Shown here: positions 43,517-56,560 of the stretch, one piece after another
Position numbering within the stretch: the first letter of the stretch is position 1
How the letters are laid out: every line of letters begins with the position of its first letter
Assembly (NCBI RefSeq): GCF_035594125.1
Contig: NC_087171.1
Location: 17,963,267 to 18,027,266, forward strand
Origin: Scylla paramamosain
Lineage: Eukaryota; Arthropoda; Malacostraca; Decapoda; Portunidae
Length of the DNA stretch: 64,000 bases
Reading direction: 5' to 3'
Notes under the pieces: model-generated
What the model saw: only the letters and a program-made list of their open reading frames with translations
What the model was told of the DNA's origin: nothing
Databases searched by the model: none
Made by a program: the position numbers and the translations under genes

Positions 43517-46134
43517 TATCTAATTTTCAATCTGTAGAACACCACCTCTCCTCTTCTAAACCTCATCTTCTTTTCCTCACTGAAACTCAGGTGTCTGAGG
43601 CAACTGACAGTAGCCCCTTTTCTGTTCCCTCCTACTTTCTCTAATCCTCATTTTCGATCCAAAGCTGGATGCTGCGTTTATGTGCGCAATGATTTAACCT
43701 GCTCTCGTGCCCACGCTCTTGAATCTTCCGAGTTTTCCACCATCTGGCTACGACTACAGTGTCACTCTCATACTAAATTTATCTGTGCTGTATACCTCTC
43801 ACCTAACTCCTCTGATAATAAGAAATTCTTTGACTACTTAACTTCCAAAGTGGAGCACATTCTGACCCTCTTCCCTTTTGCAGAGATCTCCATTCTTGGA
43901 GACTTCAGTGTTCACCACCAGCTTTGGCTTTCCTCTTCACTTTCTTCTTCACTGACCATCCTGGTGAACTAGCCTACAACTTTGCTATCCTTCATGACCT
44001 AGAGCAATTGGTGCAACACCCTACTCGTATTCCTGACCGTCTTGGAAATTCGCCTAACATTCTTGACCTTTTCCTGACCTCTAATCCTGCTTATGCTGTC
44101 ACCCTTCTTCTCCGTTGGGCTCCTCCGATCACAATCTCATATCTATATCTTGTCCTATCGCTACAATCCCTCCTCAGAATTCCCCTAAGCGAAGGTGCCT
44201 CTGGCGTTTTGCCTCTGCTAGTTGGGGGGACCTGAGGAGGTATTTTGCTGATTTTCCTTGGAATGACTACTGCTTCCGTGTCAGAGACCCGTCTTTGTGT
44301 GCTGAGCGCATAACAGAGGTGATAGTGTCTGGCATGGAAGCGTACATTCCTCACTATTTTTCTCGTCCTAAACCTTCTAAACCTTGGTTTAACACAGCTT
44401 GTTCTCGTGCTATACATGATAGAGAGGTGGCCCACAAAAGGTACTTAAGCCTTTCATCACCAGAATCTCATGCACTTTATATTTCTGCCTGGAACCATGC
44501 CAAGTCTGTTCGCCAACTAGCCAAAAACTCCTTCATTAACAGAAAATGTCAAAACCTTTCAAAATCTAACTCCCCTCGTGATTTCTGGCATCTAGCCAAA
44601 AATATCTCCAATAACTTTGCTTCTTCTTTCCCTCTTCTATTTCAACCAGATGGCACCACTGGTATCACATCTATTTCTAAAGCTGAACTCTTCGCTCAAA
44701 CCTTTGCTGAAAACTCTACCTTGAACGATTCTGGGCTTGTTCCTCCCTCTCCTCCACCCTCTGACTACTTCATGCCACGTATTAAAATTTTTCGCAATGA
44801 TGTTTTCCATGCCCTCGCTGGCCTAAACCCTCGAAAGGCTTATGGACCTGATGGGGTCCCTCCTATTGTTCTCCGAAACTGTGCCTCCGTGCTTGCACCT
44901 TGCCTAGTCAAACTCTTTCAGCTCTGTCTGTCAACATCTACCTTTCCTTCTTGCTAGAAGTTTGCCTACATTCAACCTGTTCCTAAAAAGGGTGACCGTT
45001 CTAATCCCTCAAACTACCGTCCTATTGCTTTAATTTCCTCCCTATCTAAAGTTTTTGAATCTATCCTCAACAGGAAGATTCTTAAACATCTATCACTTCA
45101 CAACCTTCTACCTGATCGCCAGTATGGGTTCGGTCAAGGCCGCTCTACTGGTGATCTGGCTTTGCTTACTGAGTCTTGGTCATCCTCTTTTAGAGATTTT
45201 GGTGAAACTTTTGCTGTTGATTTGGACATATCAAAGGCTTTTGATAGAGTCTGGCACAAAGCTTTGATTTCCAAACTATCCTCCTACGGTTTCTACCCTT
45301 CTCTGTAACTTCATCTCAAGTTTCCTTTCTGACCGTTCTATTACTGCTGTGGTAGACGGTCACTGTTCTTCTCTTAAATCTATTAACAGTGGTGTTCCTC
45401 AGGGTTCTGTTCTGTCACCCACTCTCTTCTTATTATTCATTAATGATCTTCTAAACCAAACTTCTTGCCCTATCCACTCCTACGCTGATGATACCACCCT
45501 GCACTTTTCCACGTCTTTTCATAGACGTCCAACCCTTCAGGAGGTAAACATATCACGCAGGTAAGCCACAGAACGCTTGACTTCTGATCTTTCTAAAATT
45601 TCTGATTGGGGCAGAGCAAACTTGGTATTGTTCAATGCCTCAAAAACTCAATTCCTCCATCTATCAACTCAACACAACCTTCCAGACAACTAACCCCTCT
45701 TCTTCAATGACACTCAACTGTCCCCCTCTTCTACACTGATCATCCTCGGTCTGTCCTTTACTTATAATCTGAACTGGAAACTTCACATCTCATCTCTAGC
45801 TAAAACAGCTTCTATGAAGTTAGGTGTTCTGAGACGTCTCCGCCAGTTTTTCTCATCCCCCCAGCTGCTAACTCTGTACAAGGGCCTTATCCGTCCATGT
45901 ATGGAGTATGCTTCACATGTCTGGGGGGGTTCCACTCATACTGCTCTTCTAGACAGGGTGGAATCAAAAGCTTTTCGTTTCATCAACTCCTCTCCTCTAA
46001 CTGACTGTCTTCAGCCTCTCTCTCACCGCCGCAATGTTGCATATCTAGCTGTCTTCTACCGCTATTTTCATGCTAACTGCTCTTCTGATCTTGCTAACTC
46101 CATGCCTCCCCTCCTCCGCGGCTTCGCTGCATAA
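43480..46134 (+). pseudogene. LINE endonuclease-reverse transcriptase pseudogene
   Basis: The endonuclease part shows NIRGLISN near the start, FLTETQ, and a GDFSVHHQ motif near 43900. The SSDHNLISI end of the domain lies near 44117. The reverse transcriptase part shows NPRKAYGPDGVPP, KKGDRSNPSNYRPIAL, DISKAFDRVWH, NSGVPQGSVLSPTLF and the catalytic YADD at 45481-45492. Thumb and C-terminal sequence continues to 46134. Breaks include a stop within the fourth endonuclease block (43972), a TAG at 44955-44957 inside the RT, and a frame change around 45300-45350. A stop follows the YADD block near 45562. The order of domains is normal for the class. Confidence 0.88.
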
Positions 46135-46424
46135 GACTTTCTTCTTTCTCTCACCCCTATTCTGTCCACCTCTCTAACGCAAGAGTTAACCAGTATTCTC
46201 AATCATTCATTCCTTTCTCTGGTAAACTCTGGAACTCCCTGCCTGCTTCTGTATTTCCACCTTCCTATGACTTGAATTCCTTCAAGAGGGAGGTTTCAAG
46301 ACACTTATTCATCAATTTTTGACCACTGCTTTGACCCTTTTATTGGACTGGCATTTCAGTGGGCATTTTTTTTTTATTAGATTTTTATTGCCCTTGGCCA
46401 CTGTCCTTCCTACATAAGGAAAAA

Positions 46425-46546
<122 letters not shown>

Positions 46547-46550
46547 CGCA

Positions 46551-47458
46551 GATGTCAGGAAGAAAAGCCGCACACTTGCGCTCTTTGGCTGTATTTCGCG
46601 AAGACGAGCAACACCAATGAATATAGCTAAAGTAATCAAAATGGGGTTGTGGCCAAAATTTTCCATGATCAAGATCATGAATAAGCCCAGCGCTAGTGCT
46701 TGAAGGTCTCGTCCCGTGACGTGAAGACGCTGGTCTACTTCCTTGGATACAACTTTGAGGGCATACACGCTCTGGGTGAGTACACCGGCTTTTGCACATT
46801 GAGGCACAGGAAGGAAAAGGCAGTAACACTCGCACACGAAAGTAAATAAATTGCGAAAACAGGTAGTAGATATACTATTCACTCTAGAATGAGGTTTCGT
46901 AGTTTATGTTAAGCACTGATAGTGTGTACAGTATGAGGAAATGTGTACACGTAGTGAATCCGTCACTATCTGTTATTAAGTACTTCTCACGTACAACCAA
47001 AGAAAGTATTCTGAAAATGTGTACGCGTGTCATACTCCATCACAGCCCCAGAGTGATAGGCGTGGCTGGCAGCAACAAGCAGGCAACCGCGCCACCTTAG
47101 CAACCCAGGCACATGGCGCAGGAAGGTCACCTTGACATTGATAAACTTATGTGAAAACCAACATTAAAAACAAACAATATTCTGTTTGATAGGGAATGTT
47201 TCACGACCTAATTTTACTTGTTATGGTCAAATAAGTAATAATAATAATGTTTAGTCATGATGTGCTTACAGTTAGTTTACTTTAAAACATTTCACAGGAA
47301 TACCAGAACACTTGACAATGAGGACGGATACACAGACTGTATATGTGTGTGTACATTATTTATTTGATTTTATTTATTTATTTTTTTCCGTAGATGTTAA
47401 TAAAAGATTGCTACATGTTGAATTTGCAATTTGTTTGCATTTCAGGTAACCACTAAAC
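46551..47458 (+). promoter_or_regulatory. Probable 5' non-coding exon and promoter region of ASL
   Basis: Between the LINE's 3' (TA)n tract and the ASL start, sequence at 46551-46860 and 47020-47130 is richer in CpG than its surroundings. A good donor, CTCTGG|gtgagt, ends at about 46771. A tttcag acceptor sits at 47440-47445, 13 nt before the ATG. Together these suggest a leader exon spliced to exon 1. The minus strand of 46551-46880 is also open for about 110 codons with a hydrophobic stretch, so an antisense coding exon is an alternative. Confidence 0.35.
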
Positions 47459-48082
47459 ATGGATGCAACCAGTGAAGCAAGTGCAGAGGGCGCAAAGCTG
47501 TGGGGGGGCAGATTTGAAGGGTCTGTGGATCCTGTAATGGAAAAGTTCAATGCTTCTATCTCATATGATAAAGCTATGTGGAAGCAGGATATTCAGGTAA
47601 AATATCAGTATTGCTACAATAACTTGGCTTTGCTCTTCTGTATGAGTATTATAGTAGAAAGCATGTGCTTCTGTAGTTAATCTCCAATAAATAATGATTT
47701 CTATCAGAGTAGAGCCCCCATAGTAGAAAGGGCATCCTGGGGTAATGTAAAGGAATTGTCTTTTCATATTTTTATCACATTATACAGACAATACTGAGCA
47801 GTCAGATAGATATGTAAGGTATGATTAATGACATCGTGCCTTATTAGAAACTGTGTGGCAGTACACACCGCCTCCTCAGTTTATTCTTAGTTAAACTGTT
47901 TATAAATAATTACCATTGAATCAGTGATAAAAGTTGATCAGTATCTTCACTCTTTGGTTGCTTTCACTGGTAAACTTTTTTTTCTCTCTCTTTCACTATG
48001 ACCTGAACCATTTGCATAATTACCATTGAATCAATGATAAAAGTTGATCAGTATCTTCACTCTGGTTGCTTTCACTGGTAAA

Positions 48083-48179
<97 letters not shown>

Positions 48180-51100
48180 ATGACCTGAACCATTTGCAAA
48201 GAGAAGTACCACTCTTGATTTTTCTTCCCATTTTTCTTTTGGAATGGCATTGTGAGTGAGTTTTTAATTTTTTCTCTTTTCCTTAATAAATTTTCCTGGC
48301 ATGATAAAGTAATATACAAAATGTTAAACAAAAAAAGCAATAAACCCTGTACTCACTCAAGAATAGGGAGAAAGGATGTGTAAAACATTGCAATATTCTT
48401 TTCAGGGAAGTATTGCATATGCAAGAGCACTACAGAAAGCACAGTTGTTGACTGAAGAAGAGTGCAGCACAATCATCAATGGCCTTGAGATGGTGAAGCA
48501 GGAGTGGACAACAGGTGTCTTTGTTATTCAGCCAAGTGATGAGGACATCCACACTGCTAATGAAAGGAGACTCAAGGTGGGCTGACTGTACTATTTCCTT
48601 TCTGAGACACATGGCAGTGATGATTTTGAGATACCTTTCAAACAGAGCAGCCAAATGTATTACTGTCTTTTCATCTATATCTGAAACTGAAAATTTTTAT
48701 TCGATATGGAACTTACTTTGTGCCATTAAACTGGTACTGAAATGTAGAGTTTTGTTGATATTACTATATAACTAAGTCAGTAAGAATGCAAGGACTGGGA
48801 TACATAATTCAGTGCATAATATAAAAATCCATTAGAAGTATTGTTTTTCACGTCTTCTATTTCCTTATATTTTGATGATTTTTTTTACTGTTGTATTATC
48901 TGTTTAGTTTCTGTATTGGATGTCATTCTCTTTACTGGAAAAGAAGGGATGATTACCTTTAATGATTACCTCAGGAACTGGTTGGAGATGTGGGAGGCAA
49001 AGTTCATACTGGGAGGAGCCGTAACGACCAGGTGGCAGTGGACATGAGGCTGTGGTTGAGGGAGCATCTGCAGCAACTGGCTCCTCACCTCCAACGGCTT
49101 ATTCAGGTGACTCATTTTGGATTCTTTCACTTACAATGAATATTACCTTAGGAGAACTAATGGTGTTGCTGGTTGCTTCTTGTAAATGTAATGAACATAT
49201 ATAATTGATCTAAATTCTGTTTTTTGGTAAGCTGATTGTGAGTACATATGTCATATTGAGTTGGTGGGAGTAGTCAGGGTGCATGAATTTCTGATCAGCT
49301 TAGTCTATGGTAACAGTAGTCCAGTCAATATAACTTAAAGGTATTTTCATCATTCTCCTTTTATTATTACACAATATAGGAATATTACTCTTTCTATGGA
49401 CAAATTTCTCTGGTAGTGTTCCCTTAGGACAGCATGAAGGGTTCAGAGACTTCACTTTGTCAATACCTTTTTTACCTTGTGCTAGGGAATTAAATTTTTA
49501 TCAAGAAAATATTTTGGTCTCACTATCTTCTGATCAAAGTGTTGTCTCAGGTTTTTGTTGGCCGTGCTGAAAGAGAAAAGCAAATTCTGATGCCAGGCTA
49601 CACTCACCTCCAGCGGGCTCAGCCAATCCGCTGGGCTCATTGGCTTCTCAGGTTAGAGAGACAGTGTATTTATGTAAGCTTGTTTCATGATAAAATCTTT
49701 CAAGGTAGGAGTCATTAGTGTTAGAAGTGACCAGTATAAAACTGTTATCCAAAGTCATTCATTTTTAACTTTGGGAAACTAGCTTAGATCTTGGTAATTT
49801 GGATTTTGGACAAGTTGTTAATGCTGACTCAGTCCATACAAGCATAGCATGAGCTGGATAATGCCTTACATGCATTTTATAATCTGACCCATGCTTTACT
49901 CTGGCTATGCTAAAGCGTCATTTTAATATGGCTTTCATATTGTGTGGGGTGTTTCCTCTACATATGAACTTTGCAAAATACTTACTGTCATTCACAAACA
50001 CTTGCAATTAGTGCTAAGAGCATTAGTTTTGATGAGTATAATGGGTGGTTTCAAATGCCAGTGTGTTGGTGTTTTGGGCTTCCTGGTAGCATAACTAATG
50101 ACACTCAGTTTTAAAAGTGAAGACATGTTTGTTTGTTTGCTTGAAATGTTAAGTCAGAAATGACCCTCCATGATTTCTAGGGATCTAAAAAGACTATCAG
50201 ACTGTACATACATGGTCATAGCTCTTTGTTACAGAGTGTACTCTATTTCAATCCATAAAGGAAATTTGGTTATCTAATCAAGCCAAGTGCAGTATGTGAC
50301 TAGTATGTCTGTTTATGAATATGCAGTGTTGTTCACTGGAGTATAAGATTAATCATATTTAATTAGGACATAAGTCTGGTTAATGAGAATTCAAGTTAGG
50401 TTTCTCAAGACATAAATCCAATTTACTGGATTTCTCATATCATAAAAGTTTTGATAAATCAGATGTAAAATCTGATTTATCAAAACTTTTATGATATGAG
50501 AAATTTTACCTATCACTGAAGTTCACCAAACAATTTGTTGAGAAGCCTCTCTGTCATGATGGGCAAGGTCAAAGTTTGACATCAATATGTGGTATGCAGT
50601 AAAATGTTTAATATGTGGTATGCAGTAAAATGTTTCTTGACTTTTTTCAATTTTTAACATGTATAAAAAATATGAATTTATTTAATATTTTAAGAACTTT
50701 TCTGTTTCTATAGTTTGGTAAATCAGGGGCCCATTGTATTTCATTTAAATAATTTACCCTGACTAAACATGCAAGTTGTTCTCACATAGGGATAGTGGCC
50801 TTGGCTAAACTGTATTTTTATTTGTCAGCCTCACCTTATTAATAATTAGTGATTTATTTTTCAGTGTGATAAATTGGAGATGTTTTGTAGTTTGTATACT
50901 TAAGAATTGTTGCTTCTGATGCTACTAATCACAAAAACAATATAATAAAATAGTTTCATTGCTTACAATAATTTGCATTTATGTTTAAACTGCTGTTAAT
51001 AAGTAAATGTTCTGATGATTTTCTAAACTTGCCAATATTTTTTAAAATATTTTATAAACAATGTTGTGAATTTTTCTTAAAACATTTCATAAACAATGCC

Positions 51101-52275
51101 AAATTTGTGCTTGAAGGTGTTGGTATTGCTAATATACCAACAATAATGTTTCTTTAATTTTTTCCAGAAATAACCCATGTGTTGCTGTATAAGGTAATTT
51201 TAATAGCTGTATAGTACTTATCTTGAACTTTCCTTGCTTGCACTTGTAGTATGTATGAACATTGTTTGAGGCATGGTAAGAAAATTTATTTATTCACCTA
51301 TCTACTTCTGTATTTAGTTGTTCACTTCTGTTCATACAGTGTATAGATTATAACAAACACAATACATGTTATGTTAAATATATATATGTTTATTTTGTGA
51401 ATTTTAGTGCATGACAAACCAATCTTATAGTTGAAATGTTTATTATAGTTTTCATCATTGTCAGCTTGTGCCCATATAGGTTGTGGATATGTATGCATGT
51501 ATGTAGTATATTTTTTGTCAAGGTTCATGTTATTCTCAGTATAAAGGTGATGTAATAGTTCACCTACCTCCATGCAGATTTGATGAAGAAATAGGTTTAT
51601 GAAACTTGCATGCATCTGTATTGTTCTTCAGCCATGCCTGGCCAATCGTGATGGACTTGCAGCGTCTACAGGGCTTGTATACGAGAGTCAACGTGTGCCC
51701 CTTGGGATCTGGTGCCTTGGCTGGAAATCCCTTTCAGGTGGACAGGGAGAATCTTGCACGGGACCTGGGCTTCCAGACAGTAACTAAGAACAGCCTCAAT
51801 GCAGTTGGAGACAGGGATTTCATTGGTGTGTATGTGTGTGTATTGATCTATTTTTATTTTATATACAAAGGTGCACATATATAGGAGTAGTATATATGCA
51901 TGTACTACATATCTGTGTACCAAATCTTTTTGTTGTGGCTATCTGTGTTGCCATTGCAGTTGAGTACATGTTCTGGGCCAGCCTGGTTAGCTCTCATTTG
52001 AGTCGTCTAGCAGAGGACCTCATCCTATACTCAAGCAGAGAGTTTGGATTTGTTGAGCTGTCTGATGCTTATGCCACTGGAAGCTCTCTCATGCCCCAGA
52101 AGAAAAATCCAGACAGCTTTGAATTAATACGAGGGAAAGCTGGCACCATGGCTGGTAATGTACGTGTGATATTCGGTTCTTCAAAATATGTATGTATATT
52201 CACATTATAGGTGCATTTACACAAAGTCTGCTTAAAAATTTCCTAACCTTATTTTTTTATTTATTTATTTTTCAT

Positions 52276-52306
<31 letters not shown>

Positions 52307-52881
52307 TTATTTATTTATTTATTTATTTGTTTATTTATTTATTTATTTATTTATTTTTATTTATTTTTTTCCCTGAAAACCAGTCAGATCCAAGAAGTGA
52401 GTGGTGCAAAATAGGGTAATGAAATAAATCTTTTTGCTTAAAATTGCAAAATTGCCAGTTAAGTAGTTGCTAAGCAGGTGATATATGTGGTTGTGTAACT
52501 CTTGCTCATCACATTTTTGCTTTGCATGTAACAGAATATATTGAATATTGTCTTTGTATTATGTTTGGCAAAAAGCTTGATGATTCATCTTCAACCTGAA
52601 ACAACTGTAAAGCTTGGCTGATTTTTGGCAGTGATGGAATAGGGATTACACAGACAGTTTACTTCCTTAAGTAACTTGTCATTGAAAATTACATTCACCC
52701 TCCTTCTAAATTAAATCATGTGGCTATAGTATAATATAATGGATTATGAGTTGATATTATCTTCTGGCTTTTGGCTGTTTAAATGCTGTCTTGAGGCATT
52801 CAAAAATATTAGTTTTGCAAAAGAAGTGTGCTTAACTATGTAATTCTTTGTAAATCCTCCCAGTGGAAATATGACAATGGC

Positions 52882-52950
<69 letters not shown>

Positions 52951-54796
52951 GTTGATGGAAGGAAATTAATTGTCTTGGAAAAATAGGTTGTTGAAATTAG
53001 TAATGGGCAATGTTCTAACACAGTGGGTGGAGAAAATACCAGATTCAGAACAAATGAGGAACCCTTAAGATTAGATTTATTGTTCACAAAATAACTAGAA
53101 ATTATTGAAGACTTCAAATACAGGACCTCAATAGGGAAGAACAATCACATTCTGCTCGAATTTGGGATGACAGAGGAACTGGAAGAAGAAAGGAAGGACT
53201 ATAGAAAAGGTAGACGGAATTATAGTAAAGCAAATTTCACTGAATTAAGGAAATACTTCAAGGAGATTAACTGGAGTAAATTTGATGAAGCAAAGGGAGT
53301 GGAAGAATATGGAATAGTTAGCTTGAGATATATAACAAAGGAATTGAAAGGTATGTGCCAAAGAAATCAGCAAAAGGACATGGGAGAAAATTGAAAAAGG
53401 ATGCTTGTAGAAGAGATGTTAAGTAAAATAGCTTCCTACATAAAAACCATGGAAGTCTGGAATGATTTGGACAAAGAAATCATTGATCCAAATATGATAA
53501 ATGAATTTAAGACAGTTGAATAAAAATAGATACGGAAACAGGACAGCACAAGCATAGCTCTTTCCTGTATATCACAACTAGGTAAACTAGGTGAATACAC
53601 ACACACACAGTCAGAGATAAATGTCATGAATGAAGCACTTACAGATGGTTGTAATTTTCAGCTGTGTGGCTTTCTCATGGTTATTAAAGGTCTGCCATCT
53701 ACATACAATAAGGATTTACAAGAAGACAAGGTGAAGATGTTTGAAACAGCTTCAACACTGCTGGGAATCTTACAGGTGGCTGCTGGGGCTGTGGAAACAC
53801 TGAAGGTCAGTGGAAGCAGAGTTAACAAAAACAAAGTATACAGATGTACATGAGTATTATGCACATGTGATATGCAATAATAATAATGTTAAAAATATTG
53901 CCTTGTATGAAATTCCATGCATTCTCAATCTGATTAAGATTTGGAGAATTGCCTGGGTATTCAATCAATTTGATTTTGTTTTAATTGAGCCATTTTGCTA
54001 TTGCTTGTGCTTCCTGACATGAGGCACCATCATACATGAAATGGGAGCATCTGTGACTTTTCAAGTCTGTCTATTGATCGTCTCAGTGCCTCACTCCCTT
54101 CATGAGTGTGCCCAAAGGGTTAGCAATGACAAAAGAGCTTCTTCCTCTCCCTATCCAGACATTCTTTTCTTTAGTTATTTAAGCATCTGGCCTCTATTAA
54201 CATCTTTATATATGTCCAAGATGTTATGGAGAGAATTAGCTTTTAGAATAAAAATGTTATTTAATTGTTTATGACAAACTTTATTGTACAGAAATTTCCT
54301 GTCTAACTTTTCAAACAAATTAGAACAATGTAGTACAAGTCGCATAATTCATAAACGCCAACCATGCTCTTATATCTTACAATAATCGTGTCATATTTAT
54401 TTTACAACAAAATGTAAGGCATTTGATAATTTGTACATTATCATAGATTTATTTGTCATTGAAGTGTATAATTATCAGTTTGTATCTTTTATGCAGGTGG
54501 ACAGTGAGGCATGTCAGCAGGCTTTGTCTGAAGAAATGCTGTCCACAGATATTGCATATTATCTTGTGAAGAAAGGGGTGAGTAAGGACAAACACTTCCA
54601 TAAACTTTTCTTGGTTATGACATCTCTTTCATTAACAATGTTTTGGGAAATATAGCAAAGCTGCAATGGTTTTTCTTACTTTTAGCCATGAGGGTGAAGT
54701 AAAGAAGAGATACTATTCATTAATCTCTCCTCCCTTTGACCTATGCAGAAAGGTATTCTTATCTGAGGCTTTAATTATTGACAAAATGCTCTCACA

Positions 54797-54835
<39 letters not shown>

Positions 54836-55311
54836 GTTCCATAACTGTAGGCCCCTAAGATCACATATGTACAAGGGTTAAGTAGCTACGTGAATATCTG
54901 CAAATCTCTTATGATAGTTTTGGACAGATAGAGCGACTGAAAGAAAAGGAAAGGTGAAGAAGATAATGGAATTGTATATGAGGGATGTAAGAGTAAGGGC
55001 AAGACAATGAAAGGGTTAAATGAACAATGTGTAGAGAGTATTGAACACTTGTAAATAATAAAATGCACCACTCTCAGTTGTCCACATGGGATAATCTCGC
55101 TCATGGTAGAAGCACAGAAATGTACCATATGGTGGATGAATGTGTATCAACACCTATATATGACAAAATTGATGCCATACAACCTGATCTCAAATAATGA
55201 CAGTTTTCCTATATGAAGTATTATGCAGTTTATACATGGAGACAGAACAGTGGTGGGAGTAAAAAATAATCCTAATCTCAGTAGGTAACAAGTCACTTGA
55301 GCCTAAAGTTT

Positions 55312-55388
<77 letters not shown>

Positions 55389-56183
55389 CAGACCTCATAC
55401 TGTTTATAAGCCACAGCCTATCACATATATGTATTCTAAGATCTAAAGATTAATTTGACAATGTTTTTACAGATGGCATTTCGCACTGCTCATGGAAAAG
55501 CTGGTGAGGTTGTGAGGCTGTCGGAAGATCTTGGCTGCCCATTCTCAGAGCTACCTCTTGATCAGCTAACAAAAATCAGGTTTGGCAATAATTACATCTG
55601 AACTGTTTTATACCTATTTTATATTGATTCAGCATGGATCTTCATAGCATGAAGGTCCAGACATTGATAATATGTTAAAACTTCTAGTACTTGGTGACAA
55701 AACAATTTTATAATAACTTGAGGACGTATGGGGAAAATATTTCATTTAACCTCTAATTATATAAAATAACTTTCAGAAAATTGTGAAATTAACTTCCTTG
55801 CCTTAATACATACCTACCAATCTTCACCTAAACTCCTCTACCTTTTCACAAGTGACTGGCTGGGTACATACAGGGTAGTCATGATAAGGTTACACACATG
55901 CTCTGTCACACCCACAGGTATTAAAAATAAGATGACATTATAGTTGTGAGAGCTCATGGAGGAGAGGACTGATCCTCATCTGATAATTAAAGTTTTAACT
56001 TTTTTTTTTTTCAGCTCACTGTTCACAGAGGATGTCTCATCTCTATGGAACTTTGAACACAGTGTGGAGCAGTACTCAGCAATTGGTGGAACTGCACTTG
56101 CCAGTGTTAATTTACAGATCACACAAGCTAAAGAGTTCCTCAACAGCTTTTCTCTGTTCCCACAGACCTCAGTGGTCTCTTAA
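47459..56183 (+). CDS. ASL: Argininosuccinate lyase, complete, ten coding exons
   Basis: Cytosolic enzyme that splits argininosuccinate into arginine and fumarate. Exons: 47459-47596, 48406-48576, 48975-49106, 49551-49651, 51632-51825, 51960-52159, 53662-53805, 54497-54577, 55473-55579 and 56015-56183. All phases join to 478 residues (human about 464). It begins [20 protein letters not shown]. The [11 protein letters not shown] motif is in exon 3. [14 protein letters not shown] is in exon 4 (His166). The superfamily signature [12 protein letters not shown] at 286-297 holds the catalytic serine loop, and [15 protein letters not shown] is in exon 7. A 5'-UTR intron probably ends at the cag just before 47446. 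The block before exon 6 reads [11 protein letters not shown], where most family members have NS-DA-SxRDF. Introns hold microsatellites, a LINE fragment and a palindrome. Confidence 0.97.
47906..48198. repeat. Tandem duplication in ASL intron 1 with CT expansion in one copy
   Basis: Copy 1 (47906-48015) and copy 2 (48016-48198) share ATAATTACCATTGAATCA, GTTGATCAGTATCTTCACTC, TTTCACTGGTAAACTTTT and CACTATGACCTGAACCATTT. Copy 1 has a short interrupted CT stretch where copy 2 has 90 bp of pure CT (48087-48176). Confidence 0.95.
50430..50504. repeat. Perfect 35-bp palindrome with 5-nt spacer
   Basis: Arms 50430-50464 and 50470-50504 are exact reverse complements, separated by GTAAA. AT-rich, in ASL intron 4. 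Confidence 0.95.
50584..50635. repeat. Exact 26-bp tandem duplication
   Basis: Two identical copies starting AATATGTGGTATGCAGTAAA, 80 bp past the palindrome. Confidence 0.95.
52252..52372. repeat. (TTTA)n tract in ASL intron 6
   Basis: TTTA units with a few substitutions. Confidence 0.9.
52884..52948. repeat. (CA)n microsatellite in ASL intron 6
   Basis: Uninterrupted run directly 5' of a LINE fragment. Confidence 0.95.
52950..53609 (+). mobile_element. Internally deleted LINE with CA-repeat tail
   Basis: It lies inside ASL intron 6. It reads [21 protein letters not shown] (first 20 positions typical of endonuclease ends), then [18 protein letters not shown], the linker found before LINE reverse transcriptases. 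The RT is absent. The sequence passes into a tail, AACTAGGTAAACTAGGTGAA, followed by a short CA run (53596-53609). A longer CA tract (52884-52948) lies immediately upstream. Confidence 0.65.
55315..55386. repeat. (CT)n microsatellite in ASL intron 8
   Basis: Ends in CTCCACAG, an acceptor-like sequence 81 nt before the true exon 9 acceptor. Confidence 0.95.
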
Positions 56184-56560
56184 ATCTTCTAGTGCTTCAC
56201 CAAGTTGTAAATTCATGTGTTTAAAGGTTTAGTAGTTTGTATGTAGGCTTATCATCTATCTTCTTTCTGGTAGCAAGGAGGAAGGAGATACAGGCAAATG
56301 AAAATTTAATCTATATGTAAGCTGCACTGATCCACATATACAAGTACATGCATGCTTTCTGCTTTTGAGGTATTTTAGGCATGTGTACAAGAGTTTGATG
56401 GATGTAAAGAAGGCTAAGTACCACGTAATAACAACAGTTAATGCTTCAGTCCATAAAAAAGGCACCTCCTTATGAAATTACCGTTAATGAAATTTCTGAG
56501 AATTTTGCACTACCTGGACTTAAAGGTGTATATATATATAATTTTTTTTAGCTTGTGGTA

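Noticed and set aside
53662..53850. Separate small gene within the ASL region
   Set aside because: It is ASL exon 7, with splice sites and family residues that join in phase.
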